A DNA stretch of 64,000 nt from Burkholderiales bacterium PBB1 (GCA_002255905.1 NKIN01000005.1:1-64000), one strand, 5' to 3'. Counted from the first letter of the stretch, positions 39,640 to 49,073 are shown. Notes: generated by a model from the letters alone, not told the origin. Numbers and translations: made by a program.

Positions 39640-40799
39640 CGCCCTTCATCGCACCGGGCGCGACGCTGGGCGTCATGGGCGGCGGCCAACTGGGCCGCAT
39701 GTTCGTGCACGCTGCGCAACAGATGGGGTACTCCACCGCGGTGCTCGACGCCGACCCGGCGAGCCCCGCCGGGCTGGTCGCGCACCAGCACATCCAGGCC
39801 GATTACCTCGATGCACAGGGCTTGGCGCAGCTGATGCAATGCAGCGCGGCCATCACCACCGAATTCGAGAACGTGCCGGCCGAAGCGCTGATCACGCTGG
39901 GCGCCCAGCGACCGGTCGCGCCGGGGCCGACTGCGGTGTCGGTGTGCCAGGACCGTGCAGCCGAGAAGCAGCATTTCGCGGGTTGCGATGTGCCGTGTGC
40001 CCCGCACACGGTGATCGAGCACGCGGCGCAACTCGAGGCGGTGCCCGATGACTTGTTTCCCGGCATCCTGAAGACCACGCGCCTCGGGTACGACGGCAAG
40101 GGTCAGGTGCGGGTCAAGACGCGTGCCGATCTGCCAGTGGCGTGGGCGTCACTGGGCAGTGTCTCGGCGGTACTCGAAAAGCAGTTGCCGCTCGCCTACG
40201 AGGTCAGTGTCATCGTCGCACGCAGTGCCGCTGGCCAGGTGGTGCATTTCCCGCTGCAGCAGAACCTGCACCGCGACGGCGTCCTCGCGGTGACCCAGGT
40301 GCCGGCCCCCGACCTGACATCGGCGGTGCAGCAGCGCGCGATCGATGCTGCCGAGCGGGTGGCCGAATCGCTGGGGTATGTGGGCGTGTTGTGCGTCGAG
40401 TTCTTCGTGCTGAAAGACGGCAGCCTGGTCGCCAACGAAATGGCGCCACGCCCGCACAACTCAGGCCACTACAGCCTCGATGCCTGCGATCTGTCGCAGT
40501 TCGACCTGCAGGTGCGCACGATGACCGGTGCGCCACTGGTCGCGCCACGGTTGCATTCCCCCGCGGTGATGCTGAACCTGCTTGGCGATCTGTGGTTTGC
40601 GTCCGCAGACGCCGCCGCGCGCGAGCCCGACTGGGCCGAATTGCTGGCGATGCCCGGTGTGCACTTGCATCTGTATGGCAAGGCCACGCCGCGACACGGG
40701 CGCAAGATGGGCCATCTGACCGTCACGGCGTCCACGGCCGAGCAGGCGCGGACCGTGGCGCGGCAAGCCGCTGCGGTGCTGGGCCTGCCGACGTTCTGA
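39636..40799 (+). CDS. purK: N5-carboxyaminoimidazole ribonucleotide synthase PurK
   Basis: 387 residues, ATP-grasp. [16 protein letters not shown] starts the first domain, [15 protein letters not shown] binds ATP, and [21 protein letters not shown] and [17 protein letters not shown] complete the site. It carboxylates AIR with ATP and bicarbonate. It overlaps purE (ATGA). Confidence 0.96.
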   Translation: MTPFIAPGATLGVMGGGQLGRMFVHAAQQMGYSTAVLDADPASPAGLVAHQHIQADYLDAQGLAQLMQCSAAITTEFENVPAEALITLGAQRPVAPGPTAVSVCQDRAAEKQHFAGCDVPCAPHTVIEHAAQLEAVPDDLFPGILKTTRLGYDGKGQVRVKTRADLPVAWASLGSVSAVLEKQLPLAYEVSVIVARSAAGQVVHFPLQQNLHRDGVLAVTQVPAPDLTSAVQQRAIDAAERVAESLGYVGVLCVEFFVLKDGSLVANEMAPRPHNSGHYSLDACDLSQFDLQVRTMTGAPLVAPRLHSPAVMLNLLGDLWFASADAAAREPDWAELLAMPGVHLHLYGKATPRHGRKMGHLTVTASTAEQARTVARQAAAVLGLPTF

Positions 40800-40818
40800 C
40801 GCTGCCGACCACGCCGCC

Positions 40819-41823
40819 ATGCTGCTGGACGGACAGGATCCCGCCGCGATCGCCGTCGCCGCCGAGGCGATCACCGCAGGCGAGCTCGTCGCCTTTCCCA
40901 CCGAAACCGTCTACGGTCTGGGTGCTCGCGCTGATGACGATGCCGCGGTGGCCCGGATCTACGCGGCCAAAGGGCGTCCAAGCCAGCATCCGCTGATCGT
41001 CCACGTGGCCGACGCTTTGGCGGCGCGTCCGTTCTGTGCCGTCTGGCCCGAGCTGGCCCAGAAGCTGGTCGCTGCGTTCTGGCCCGGCCCGATGACGGTG
41101 ATCGTGCAGCGCGCCGACGGGGTGGCTACAGCGAGCGCGGGCGGACAGAGCAGCATTGGTCTGCGCTGTCCATCCCACCCGGTGGCGCTGGCCTTGTTGC
41201 GCGCAGCGGCTGAACGCGGGGTGCCCGGCATTGCCGCCCCGAGTGCGAACCGCTTTGGTCGGCTGAGCCCCACGCGTGCGGCGCATGTCGTGGCCGAACT
41301 GGGTGACGATGTGCGCGTGCTTGATGGCGGTGACTGCGATGTCGGCATCGAATCGACCATCATCGATTGCTCGAGGGGCCGCCCCGTGCTGCTGCGGCCG
41401 GGCGTGCTGACGCGCGGCGCCATCGAAGCGGTGCTCGGCCAGCCACTGGAAGGGCCCGACGAGGATGCGCCTCGGGCATCGGGCACGCTGGCATCTCATT
41501 ACGCCCCCCGCGCCAAGGTCAGGCTGATGGCGCCAGGCATGCTGCAGTCGGCATTGCAGCTGTTGGCCGCCGGCTCTGCCGATGCCGCAGCGCCGGAGTC
41601 GGTCGTACCGCTGGCGGTATATTCGCGCCTGCCTGTGCCCAGCGGTTCCACGATGGCCCATCAGGTGATGCCCTCCCGCGCCGACCTCGCGGCCCACGAG
41701 TTGTTCACCGTGTTGCGCCGCTTCGATGACCTGGGTGCGCAACTGATCTGGGTCGAAGAACCGCCCACAGGCCCCGAATGGGACGGCGTGCGGGACCGCC
41801 TGTGGCGAGCCTGCGCTGACTGA
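40819..41823 (+). CDS. tsaC: L-threonylcarbamoyladenylate synthase, Sua5-type
   Basis: 334 residues. The YrdC domain (1-205) holds FPTETVYGLGARADDDAAV, the KGRPSQHPLIVHV site and PSANRFGRLSPT. The GTLASHYAPRAKV linker and C-terminal Sua5 domain make this the longer Sua5 form rather than short TsaC. It makes the threonyl-carbamoyl-AMP used for tRNA t6A; tsaB lies 3 kb downstream. It starts 19 bp after purK. Confidence 0.93.
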   Translation: MLLDGQDPAAIAVAAEAITAGELVAFPTETVYGLGARADDDAAVARIYAAKGRPSQHPLIVHVADALAARPFCAVWPELAQKLVAAFWPGPMTVIVQRADGVATASAGGQSSIGLRCPSHPVALALLRAAAERGVPGIAAPSANRFGRLSPTRAAHVVAELGDDVRVLDGGDCDVGIESTIIDCSRGRPVLLRPGVLTRGAIEAVLGQPLEGPDEDAPRASGTLASHYAPRAKVRLMAPGMLQSALQLLAAGSADAAAPESVVPLAVYSRLPVPSGSTMAHQVMPSRADLAAHELFTVLRRFDDLGAQLIWVEEPPTGPEWDGVRDRLWRACAD

Positions 41824-41856
41824 CCGTTGCCCGACCTTTATTCCTTTGGAGACCGC

Positions 41857-42885
41857 ATGAATTTCAGAGTCGATCGATGGAGCGCCGTGGCGCTGCGCAG
41901 CAGCCTGGTGATCCTGACGACGGTGAGCGCGTTGCTGCTGTCATCGTGCGGTGGCGGTGGCCAGTCCAGTCAGACCAAGCGGTTCAAGCCGACCCGCATG
42001 GTGGTGTTCGGAGACGAGGCCAGCTTGTTGATGCCGCCGAGCACGCCCAATGGCATCGATGCACGCAAGTACACCAACAACGGCTTGGTGACAGGGGCGA
42101 CAAATCCTCAGGACGTAGATTGCCGCTTCAATCCGCTTTGGGTGCAAGCGCTGGCGCTGGAATACAGCTTGGTGTTTGCAGAATGCAACCCGTCCAACCT
42201 GACGGTCACGGCGCAGATGCGCGCCACAGCCGGTGCCAAGGTGGCCGATGTGGTCGCCGCGGTTGATGCTTTTCTGGCGACCAGCGCCCCTGTGCCTACC
42301 GATCTGATCACGATGATGGTCGGGACCAACGACATTGTCGAGCTTTACAACGGCGTGATTTCGTCGTCTCTGACCCAAGTCGCGGCTGTGGCAGAAGCCA
42401 GAGCGCGTGGTTTGGCTTTTGCTGGCCAAATCAATCGGCTCGTCAACAGCAGCAATACCAAAGGTCGGGTCATGTATTCGACAGTCCCCTACCTCAACCT
42501 GACCCCGTTCGGACAGAGCAAATCAGAAGCTGACCAGAATCTGCTGAAGTCGCTGACCCAGAGTTTCAACGACGGAATGCGCACCAGTGAAAAGAATGGG
42601 GGGGTCGCAACCAACGGCCGCAGCCTGGGCTTCCTGGACACTGCACAAAAGTTTCAAAACATCTTCGACCAGGTTGACGGCGGCGACAACGTGGATGCGA
42701 TCACCAACGTCAAACAAGCAGCCTGCCAGGACCCGGTCAACCTGCTGAGTTGCACCAACGGCACGCTGGTGACCGGCGCCACATCCGTCAATTACCTGTG
42801 GGCGGGCAGCATCAATTTCTCCGCTGGCGGTCACCTCTACGTCGGGGACGACGCGGTCAATCTGGCCACCAGCCTGCCGTGGTGA
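41857..42885 (+). CDS. SGNH-hydrolase-like lipoprotein, probably inactive
   Basis: 342 residues from ATG 41857, behind a good TTTGGAG. Lipobox LLSSC lipidates C31 and a GGGG linker follows. The fold is SGNH-like: VVFGDEASL stands where GDSL is expected (Ser replaced by Glu54), MVGTNDIVEL supplies block III (N158), and the terminal SINFSAGGH occupies block V but lacks the D-x-x-H pair. Three of four catalytic residues are thus missing. It may be a structural or binding lipoprotein. Base composition and codon use are slightly less GC-rich than the neighbours. Confidence 0.72.
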   Translation: MNFRVDRWSAVALRSSLVILTTVSALLLSSCGGGGQSSQTKRFKPTRMVVFGDEASLLMPPSTPNGIDARKYTNNGLVTGATNPQDVDCRFNPLWVQALALEYSLVFAECNPSNLTVTAQMRATAGAKVADVVAAVDAFLATSAPVPTDLITMMVGTNDIVELYNGVISSSLTQVAAVAEARARGLAFAGQINRLVNSSNTKGRVMYSTVPYLNLTPFGQSKSEADQNLLKSLTQSFNDGMRTSEKNGGVATNGRSLGFLDTAQKFQNIFDQVDGGDNVDAITNVKQAACQDPVNLLSCTNGTLVTGATSVNYLWAGSINFSAGGHLYVGDDAVNLATSLPW

Positions 42886-42897
42886 CGCGTTGGCGTG

Positions 42898-43179
42898 TCA
42901 GCCGGGCGGTCTGACCCGCCGTCCGCGCAACGTCATGCCCAGGATCGCCAACGCCAGCACCAGCGTGATGGCATTGGCGACGACGATGGGCCAGGCGCTC
43001 AGCGCCACGCCGTAGGCCAGCCACAGCGCGACCCCCACGGTGAAGCAGCTGTACATGCCGACCGAGATGCCGCTGACATCGCCGGTGCGAAAGCTCAGCC
43101 AGGCCTGTGGAATGAACGACACCGTGGTGAGCGACGCGGCAGCGTAGCCCAGCAGGTCTGTCCAGTCGTTCGGGTTCAC
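42898..43179 (-). CDS. SemiSWEET sugar transporter
   Basis: 93 residues from GTG 43179 with three transmembrane helices. The PQ-loop SFIPQAWLSFRTGDVSGIS is present, and the pattern WLAYGVALSAWPIVVANAIT is typical of bacterial SemiSWEET, which dimerises to move sugars down a gradient. It starts 4 bp after dacB, suggesting an operon. Confidence 0.85.
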   Translation of the reverse strand: MNPNDWTDLLGYAAASLTTVSFIPQAWLSFRTGDVSGISVGMYSCFTVGVALWLAYGVALSAWPIVVANAITLVLALAILGMTLRGRRVRPPG

Positions 43180-43183
43180 GGGG

Positions 43184-44644
43184 TCATTTCCGATCGGGGC
43201 CTGCGGCCTGCCCCTCGTTGGCGGCCCACTGGATCAGCGCTTCCAATGCCGGCCGGGCCGCCGATGCATTCGGGTGGTTGACGATGCCGACCAGCACATA
43301 CCGCCGCCCGCTCGGCGCCAACAGGTAGCCGGCCACTGCCGCCACGTCGCGCAGCGACCCGGTCTTCAGGTGCGCTCGGCCGGTGAGCGTCTGCGCGCGG
43401 CGCATCGTGCCATCGACACCGCTCACCGGCAGTGAGGCCATCAGCTCCGGCATCAGCGGGCTGGCGGCAGCGTCTTGCAGCAGTCGCGCCAGCAGCTCGG
43501 CGCTGACGCGGGTCTCGCGCGACAGGCCCGAGCCGTTGTCGATCACTGCCGCCCGGCCCGCGTCGTCATAGCGCGCGGTCAGCCAGCCGCGCAGCACCTC
43601 GCGTGCGCCGTCTGGTGTGCCCACGCCGCGTGTGGACAGCGCCAGCGTCAGGAACAGCTGCTGCGCCATCACGTTGTTGCTGAACTTGTTGATGTCGCGG
43701 ATCACCTCGGCCAGTGGTGGCGATGCCAACTCGAAGGTGGGTGCGGTGGCTGGCGCCGCGCCGTCGCGCACGCTGCCAGTCAGCTTGCCGCCCATCTCGG
43801 TCCACAGGCCTGCGAGCAAGCGCTCGTTGTAGCGCGCGGGGTCGGCGTAGGCCACCGGCCACTGCTTCTCGCCGCAGGCCGGTGAATACAGACCCTTGAA
43901 GCGCAGCCGCTGCGGGTCGGAAAAGTCCGCCTGCAGGGCGCTGCGCCAGTCGTCGCATCGCGTCGCACTGGCGCCGGCGGCCAGTGGCACGCGGGCATCG
44001 ACGCGCACGCCCTCCAGCGCGGGCTCGGTGGAAATCACCGCGACGCCATGCGCCGGATCGGGGGTGAAGGTGAACGACAGTGCCTTGTAGTTCAGCAACA
44101 GCGCGTCCGGGCGCACGTTGTACGGGCGCAGCGCCTCGCCGTCGAAGTCGGCAGGGCTCTGCTCGGGCACCTCGAAGGCGCTGCGATCGAGCACGATGTC
44201 GCCGCGGATCTCGCGCACGCCCAGCTGCTGCAAACGGCGCAGCAGCAGCCATACGCGCTCGACGACCAGCTTCGGGTCGCCACCGCCCTTGATGACCACA
44301 TCGCCCTCGAAGACACCGCTGCCACCGCTGGGCAGCGCGCCCTGCAGCCACACCGGCGTGGTCCAGGTCCATGCCGGGCCCAGCAGGTCGAGTGCGGCAT
44401 AGGTGGTGAACAGCTTCATCAGCGAGGCGGGATTGACCGCCGCCTGGGCCTGCCACGACAGGCGCGGAGGGGCATTGCGGCCGAGCTCCTGCACCACCGC
44501 CGACAACGCCTCCCGTGGCACGCGAGCCCGGTCCATGGCGGCGGCCACGTCGAGCGGCAGTGCGGCTGGCGGCACCACCGGTGCGGCCACCGCATGCCAG
44601 CCGAGCAGCCACAGACAAACGATCGATCCCGCGCGCGCAAGCAT
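43184..44644 (-). CDS. dacB: D-alanyl-D-alanine carboxypeptidase/endopeptidase (PBP4)
   Basis: 486 residues with a signal peptide ending near AVAA. The penicillin-binding motifs are complete: S74-L-M-K77, S322-N-N324 and K427-T-G429, and the large insert between the first two is that of class C PBP4. It trims and cleaves peptidoglycan cross-links in the periplasm. It lies upstream of the SemiSWEET gene and divergent from tsaB (85 bp apart). Confidence 0.95.
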   Translation of the reverse strand: MLARAGSIVCLWLLGWHAVAAPVVPPAALPLDVAAAMDRARVPREALSAVVQELGRNAPPRLSWQAQAAVNPASLMKLFTTYAALDLLGPAWTWTTPVWLQGALPSGGSGVFEGDVVIKGGGDPKLVVERVWLLLRRLQQLGVREIRGDIVLDRSAFEVPEQSPADFDGEALRPYNVRPDALLLNYKALSFTFTPDPAHGVAVISTEPALEGVRVDARVPLAAGASATRCDDWRSALQADFSDPQRLRFKGLYSPACGEKQWPVAYADPARYNERLLAGLWTEMGGKLTGSVRDGAAPATAPTFELASPPLAEVIRDINKFSNNVMAQQLFLTLALSTRGVGTPDGAREVLRGWLTARYDDAGRAAVIDNGSGLSRETRVSAELLARLLQDAAASPLMPELMASLPVSGVDGTMRRAQTLTGRAHLKTGSLRDVAAVAGYLLAPSGRRYVLVGIVNHPNASAARPALEALIQWAANEGQAAGPDRK

Positions 44645-44693
44645 TCAGGAATGATCGCATGCGCGTGTCGGCACGCACACCGAAAGCCCGGCC

Positions 44694-44723
44694 GCGACAT
44701 GCCCGATCGGCCGCGGCTAGACT
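44694..44723 (+). promoter_or_regulatory. Promoter giving a possibly leaderless tsaB mRNA
   Basis: GCGACA (44694-44699), an 18-bp spacer and TAGACT (44718-44723) form a plausible promoter. The start site would fall at about 44730, the A of the tsaB ATG, and no Shine-Dalgarno precedes that ATG. A leaderless transcript is inferred. Confidence 0.4.
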
Positions 44724-44729
44724 CGTCTG

Positions 44730-45479
44730 ATGCCTGCGCCACTGACCGCCTGCCTGGCCTTCGACACCGCGACCGAGCACCTGAGCATCGCGCTCTTGCT
44801 CGGGGATCGCGTCTGGTCGCACGAGGCCGCAGGCGGCGCACTGGCCTCATCGACGCTGATCCCCGGCGTGATGGATCTGCTGGCCCAGGCCGGCATCGGC
44901 TTGCGCGATCTCGATGCGATCGCCTTCGGGCGTGGGCCCGGCGCTTTCACGGGTTTGCGCACCGCCTGCTCGGTGGCGCAGGGGCTGGCGCTGGGCGCTG
45001 ACAAGCCTGTGCTCCCGATCGACACCCTGCTCGCCGTGGCCGAGGACGCCCGATCGATGTCGTGCGCCGGAGTGCTCGATGAAGTATGGGTCGCGATGGA
45101 TGCGCGGATGGATGAAATCTACGCAGCCCATGCGGTGTTCGAGGCCGGTGCGTGGCGGCTGGCCACCGCCCCGTGGCTGTGCACACCGCAGCAGTTGAAC
45201 GAGTTCTGGCGCGTGCGTGCACCACACGCCGTGGCCGGCACCGCGCTCGCGGCGTTCGGGGATCGGCTGGCCTGTGGCGATGCGCTGCAGTTACCGCAGG
45301 CCTTGCCGCGCGCTCGCGCGATGCTGCCGCTGGCGGCTGCGCTGTGGGCACAGGGCGGTGCCGTCGACGCAGCGCAGGCGCTGCCGCTGTACCTGCGCGA
45401 CAAGGTGGCGCAGACGATGGCCGAGCGCTCGGCAGCGAAAGCACTGGCGGCGACCGTGGCGCCAGCGGTGTCGCCATGA
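44730..45479 (+). CDS. tsaB: tRNA t6A synthesis protein TsaB
   Basis: 249 residues of the ASKHA fold, starting LAFDTATEHLSIALLLGDRV with GRGPGAFTGLRTACSVAQGLA after it. It forms the t6A complex with TsaD and TsaE, using the adenylate made by TsaC/Sua5. It overlaps rimI by four bases (ATGA), a common pairing. No Shine-Dalgarno is seen. Confidence 0.94.
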   Translation: MPAPLTACLAFDTATEHLSIALLLGDRVWSHEAAGGALASSTLIPGVMDLLAQAGIGLRDLDAIAFGRGPGAFTGLRTACSVAQGLALGADKPVLPIDTLLAVAEDARSMSCAGVLDEVWVAMDARMDEIYAAHAVFEAGAWRLATAPWLCTPQQLNEFWRVRAPHAVAGTALAAFGDRLACGDALQLPQALPRARAMLPLAAALWAQGGAVDAAQALPLYLRDKVAQTMAERSAAKALAATVAPAVSP

Positions 45480-45964
45480 ATGCGGTGCTGCGCCACGCAC
45501 GCCGGCTCGAGCGGATGACGATCGCCCACCTCGACGCGGTCATGGCGATCGAGAGCGAGGCCTATCCCTTCCCGTGGACGCGCGGCAACTTCATCGATTC
45601 CCTGGCCTCGGGCTACCCGGCGCAGGTGCTGTTCGACAGCGACCAGCGCGGTCTGGTGATCGGTTACTTCGTCGCGATGGAAGGCGTCGATGAAATGCAC
45701 CTGCTGAATCTGACCGTGGCGCCCGAGGCCCAGAGCCAGGGCCATGGCCGGTTCCTGCTGGATGCGCTGCTCGATCTGTGCCGGCAGCGCCATGCGGTGC
45801 AGCTGTGGCTCGAGGTGCGGCAAAGCAACCCGCGCGCGCGGGCGCTGTACCAACGCTACGGCTTTCGCGACATCGGCGTGCGGCGTGGCTACTACCCGGC
45901 CGCGGCCGGCCGTCGCGAAGATGCGATGGTGATGAGCCTGGACGTGTCCGGTGGCGCGGCATGA
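45476..45964 (+). CDS. rimI: Ribosomal protein alanine N-acetyltransferase RimI
   Basis: 162 residues from ATG 45476. GNAT fold: the NLTVAPEAQSQGHGRFLL segment binds acetyl-CoA, and QSNPRARALYQRYGF is the RimI signature. It acetylates the N-terminal Ala of S18. A longer open frame runs upstream through tsaB but is not RimI-like. It overlaps the next gene by four bases. Confidence 0.94.
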   Translation: MNAVLRHARRLERMTIAHLDAVMAIESEAYPFPWTRGNFIDSLASGYPAQVLFDSDQRGLVIGYFVAMEGVDEMHLLNLTVAPEAQSQGHGRFLLDALLDLCRQRHAVQLWLEVRQSNPRARALYQRYGFRDIGVRRGYYPAAAGRREDAMVMSLDVSGGAA

Positions 45965-46803
45965 GCTGGACTGAACACCAGCGGGCCATGCTGGCCGAGA
46001 TGGGCCTGCGGGTGTGGGATGCGCCGGGGGCGCAAGAACCCGTCGTTGCTGTGGCAGCCGAGGCTGTGGGTGCGGGCCCTGCGAGCCGTCCGATCGCGGT
46101 ACCGGTCACGGTTGCACCGCAGCCCCACATCGTTTCGCCGCCAGGGATGGACAGGGCCCCGGGGGCTGTCGCCACGATGGATTGGCCTGCGCTGCGCGAC
46201 GCCGTCGCGGCCTGTACCGCGTGCAGCTTGCACCAGAGCCGGCGGCAGACGGTGTTCGGTGTCGGCCACCCGCAGGCGCACTGGATGATCGTCGGCGAAG
46301 CGCCGGGCGAAGAGGAAGACCGGCGCGGTGAACCCTTCGTCGGCCGCTCCGGCCAGTTGCTCGACAACATGCTGCGCGCGATCGGGCTCAGCCGGCAGGC
46401 GGGTACCTTGGCCGGATCGGGCGAGTCGTCCGCCCCCGAGGATCCGGCCAAACAGGTCTTCATCGCTAACACGCTGAAGTGCCGCCCACCGGGCAACCGC
46501 AACCCTGCGCCCGACGAACTGGCCCGGTGCGAGGGTTTCCTGATCCGGCAGATCGAACTGGTACGGCCGAAGATCATCCTCGCGATGGGGCGTTTCGCGG
46601 TGCAGAGCCTGTTGCGCAGTACCGCACCGATCGGCCAGCTGCGAGGGCGTGTGCACCACTACCAGGGCGTGCCCCTGGTCGTCACGTACCACCCGGCCTA
46701 TCTGTTGCGCAACCTGCCGGAAAAGGCGCGTGCCTGGGACGACCTGTGCCTGGCGCTGGACACCGTCGAAGCGTCTGCTGCACACGCGGCCCGTGGTGCC
46801 TGA
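45961..46803 (+). CDS. Uracil-DNA glycosylase, family 4
   Basis: 280 residues. The family 4 core begins with GEAPGEEEDRRGEPFVGRSG (113-132) and ends HPAYLLR (244-250). C85, C88, C174 and C190 fit the 4Fe-4S cluster. It removes uracil from DNA. The first ~75 residues form a Val/Ala/Pro-rich region that is not part of the catalytic domain. It overlaps rimI (ATGA) and sits in the tsaB-rimI operon. Confidence 0.93.
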   Translation: MSWTEHQRAMLAEMGLRVWDAPGAQEPVVAVAAEAVGAGPASRPIAVPVTVAPQPHIVSPPGMDRAPGAVATMDWPALRDAVAACTACSLHQSRRQTVFGVGHPQAHWMIVGEAPGEEEDRRGEPFVGRSGQLLDNMLRAIGLSRQAGTLAGSGESSAPEDPAKQVFIANTLKCRPPGNRNPAPDELARCEGFLIRQIELVRPKIILAMGRFAVQSLLRSTAPIGQLRGRVHHYQGVPLVVTYHPAYLLRNLPEKARAWDDLCLALDTVEASAAHAARGA

Positions 46804-47698
46804 GGCGGCCGCGCAGACCGCGCGCGAGCTGCGCTGGCTCCTGCTGTCGCCCCCGTTGCTCGACACCGCGCCCGGCGCGCATTCAGCGCAGGTGCAGCAG
46901 TTCAGTGCAGCCGAACGAGACGCCATCACGGTGTGGCTGGACGGCATCGACCGCGCGCCACAAGCGCTGTTCGAGGCGGTGCATGCAAGCGCCTCGGGCG
47001 GTGCCAGTCCGTTGCCGGTCCGACCGCCGTCGCTGCGCCTGGGCCGGCGCGCCGAACGGCTGCTGGCGTTCTTCCTGCAGCACGGCCCGACCCACCGCCT
47101 GGTGGCAGCGAACATCCTGCTGCGCCACCTGACGCCCCAGGGCGATCGCACCACCGTGGGTGAGATCGACTTTCTGCTGCGCGACGGCCTGGGCCAGGCC
47201 TGGCACTGGGAACTGGCGGTCAAGTTCTTCCTGTGCACTGCCACCGGACCACGTGCGAGCGCGGCCGACTTCATCGGCCCCGACCGCGCAGAAACCTTCG
47301 ACAGCAAGCTGCGCAAGATGTTCGACCGCCAGCTGCGCCATCGGCCCCCGCCGCCTTGGGATCTCGAGGTCTGGACGCCAGCGGCCTGCACCCGCGGGCG
47401 CTTGTTCTATCGCCATGGGCGCCCGGTGCCACGCACGCCCGGCGTGCATCCCGATCACCTGCAGGGCCGCTGGATCGAGCGCGATCGGGTGGCCGAGCTG
47501 CCGGCCGCCAACGAGCCGGTGTGGCACGTCGTGCCGCGCAACGACTGGATGTGCCCGCGCCCCCCGATCACGTCCGAGGGCCTCGGTTTGCAGGCCATCG
47601 CCGATCGCCTCGGCGACACACCGACTGCACTGGCCACGATGGTGCAGCGTGGCGACCAGGCCGACCCGCTGCCGCTGTTCGTCGTCAGCCCGGTTTGA
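46793..47698 (+). CDS. DUF1853 family protein
   Basis: About 301 residues from GTG 46793; the adjacent GTG at 46796 is equally possible, and the open frame extends upstream inside the previous gene without conservation. It has LGRRAERLLAFFLQHGPTHR, GEIDFLLRD and WHWELAVKFFL, the DUF1853 core with a nuclease-like D-x-x and E-x-K pattern. That suggests a PD-(D/E)xK-like fold, but activity is unproven. Its stop lies 14 bp inside the convergent glmU. Confidence 0.8.
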   Translation: MVPEAAAQTARELRWLLLSPPLLDTAPGAHSAQVQQFSAAERDAITVWLDGIDRAPQALFEAVHASASGGASPLPVRPPSLRLGRRAERLLAFFLQHGPTHRLVAANILLRHLTPQGDRTTVGEIDFLLRDGLGQAWHWELAVKFFLCTATGPRASAADFIGPDRAETFDSKLRKMFDRQLRHRPPPPWDLEVWTPAACTRGRLFYRHGRPVPRTPGVHPDHLQGRWIERDRVAELPAANEPVWHVVPRNDWMCPRPPITSEGLGLQAIADRLGDTPTALATMVQRGDQADPLPLFVVSPV

Positions 47699-49073
47699 CC
47701 GGCCGCTTCCAGGTCGGCAACGACACCTGCCGACCGCGCACCACCGTCAGCTGTCCGCCGGGCGCTTGCCGCGTGATCGTCGATCCGGCGCCGATGGTGG
47801 CGCCATCGCCGATCGTGACCGGTGCCACCAGCACGCAGTTGCTGCCCACGTGCACGTCGGCGCCGATCTCGGTGCGGTGCTTGTTCGCGCCGTCGTAGTT
47901 GGCGGTGATGCTGCCCGCGCCGAAATTGACCCGCGCGCCAACCGTCGCGTCACCGAGGTAAGCCAGATGGTTGGCCTTCGCGCCATCGGCCAGCGTCGAG
48001 TTCTTCACCTCGACGAAATTGCCGATGTGGACCTCGGCCCCCAGCACGGCGCCAGGCCGCAGGCGGGCGTACGGGCCGATCAGCGAGCCGCGGCCCACGG
48101 TCACGCCCAGCGTGTCGCCGTCGATGTGGGTATAAGGGTGGATCACCGCGTCGTCACCGATCACGGCGTTCCTGATCACGCAGTTCGCGCCCACCCGGAC
48201 CCGACTGCCGAGCGACACCGTGCCCTCGAACACGCAGTTCACATCGATGCTCACGTCGGTGCCGCAGTGCAGCGTGCCGCGCACATCGATGCGCGCCGGG
48301 TCGGCGAGCCGCACACCGGCGCTCATCAGCGCCTCGGCGCAGTCGCGTTGGCACAACCGTTCGAGTTCGGCCAGCTGCTGCGGGCTGTTCACGCCCAGTA
48401 CCTCGCTGGCGCGCTGCGGTTGCGCAGCCACCACCGGCACGCCATCGGCCACCGCGAAGGCGACCACGTCAGTCAGGTAGTACTCGCCCTGGGCGTTGCG
48501 GTTGTCGAGGCGGGTCAACCAGCGTTTCAGCAGCGCGGTGGGCGCTGCCATCGCACCGGTGTACACCTCGGTGATGGCCCGTTGCTCTGGTGTGGCGTCC
48601 TTGTGTTCCACGATGGCCTGCACCGTCGAGCTGCCGTCAGCCGCCGCGCGGCGAAGGATGCGGCCGTAGCCAGTGGCGTCGGCCAGCGTCACGGTCAGCA
48701 GCGCCAGCTTGTCACCGGCGCAGGCCTCGACCAGGGCGCGCAGCGTCGAGGCCTGGATCAGGGGCGTGTCGCCGTTCAGGATCAGCGTGATGCCGTGGTC
48801 GTGCAACTGCGCAGCGGCCTGTTGCGCCGCATGACCGGTACCCAACTGCGGGCGCTGCCGAACGAATTGCAGATTCGGCGCTCTGACCGCGGACTCCACC
48901 TGTTCCGCGCCGTGGCCGGTGACCACCACGATGCGGTCGGCAGCAACCTCACCGGCGGTGTGGAGCACATGCTCCAGTAAGCTGAGCCCGGCCAGTTCGT
49001 GCAGCACCTTGGGGCGGTCCGACTTCATCCGGGTGCCCTTGCCCGCCGCCATGATCACGATGTCCAACGCCAT
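47685..49073 (-). CDS. glmU: Bifunctional GlcNAc-1-P uridyltransferase / GlcN-1-P acetyltransferase
   Basis: 462 residues from ATG 49073 (MALDIVIMAAGKGTRMKSD). The pyrophosphorylase domain carries GKGTRM and VTGHGAEQVE. The C-terminal left-handed beta-helix of hexapeptide repeats carries IGNFVEVKNST and the YDGANKHRT active site. It makes UDP-GlcNAc for cell wall and LPS. It converges with DUF1853 and overlaps its end by 14 bp. Confidence 0.97.
   Translation of the reverse strand: MALDIVIMAAGKGTRMKSDRPKVLHELAGLSLLEHVLHTAGEVAADRIVVVTGHGAEQVESAVRAPNLQFVRQRPQLGTGHAAQQAAAQLHDHGITLILNGDTPLIQASTLRALVEACAGDKLALLTVTLADATGYGRILRRAAADGSSTVQAIVEHKDATPEQRAITEVYTGAMAAPTALLKRWLTRLDNRNAQGEYYLTDVVAFAVADGVPVVAAQPQRASEVLGVNSPQQLAELERLCQRDCAEALMSAGVRLADPARIDVRGTLHCGTDVSIDVNCVFEGTVSLGSRVRVGANCVIRNAVIGDDAVIHPYTHIDGDTLGVTVGRGSLIGPYARLRPGAVLGAEVHIGNFVEVKNSTLADGAKANHLAYLGDATVGARVNFGAGSITANYDGANKHRTEIGADVHVGSNCVLVAPVTIGDGATIGAGSTITRQAPGGQLTVVRGRQVSLPTWKRPVKPG

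Noticed and set aside
45152..45475. Upstream extension of rimI inside tsaB
   Set aside because: The ATGA overlap at 45476 gives the normal RimI length; the upstream part is a shadow frame.
46649..46792. Upstream extension of the DUF1853 gene
   Set aside because: It lies inside the uracil glycosylase in another frame, and its Cys/Thr/Arg-rich translation is not conserved-looking.
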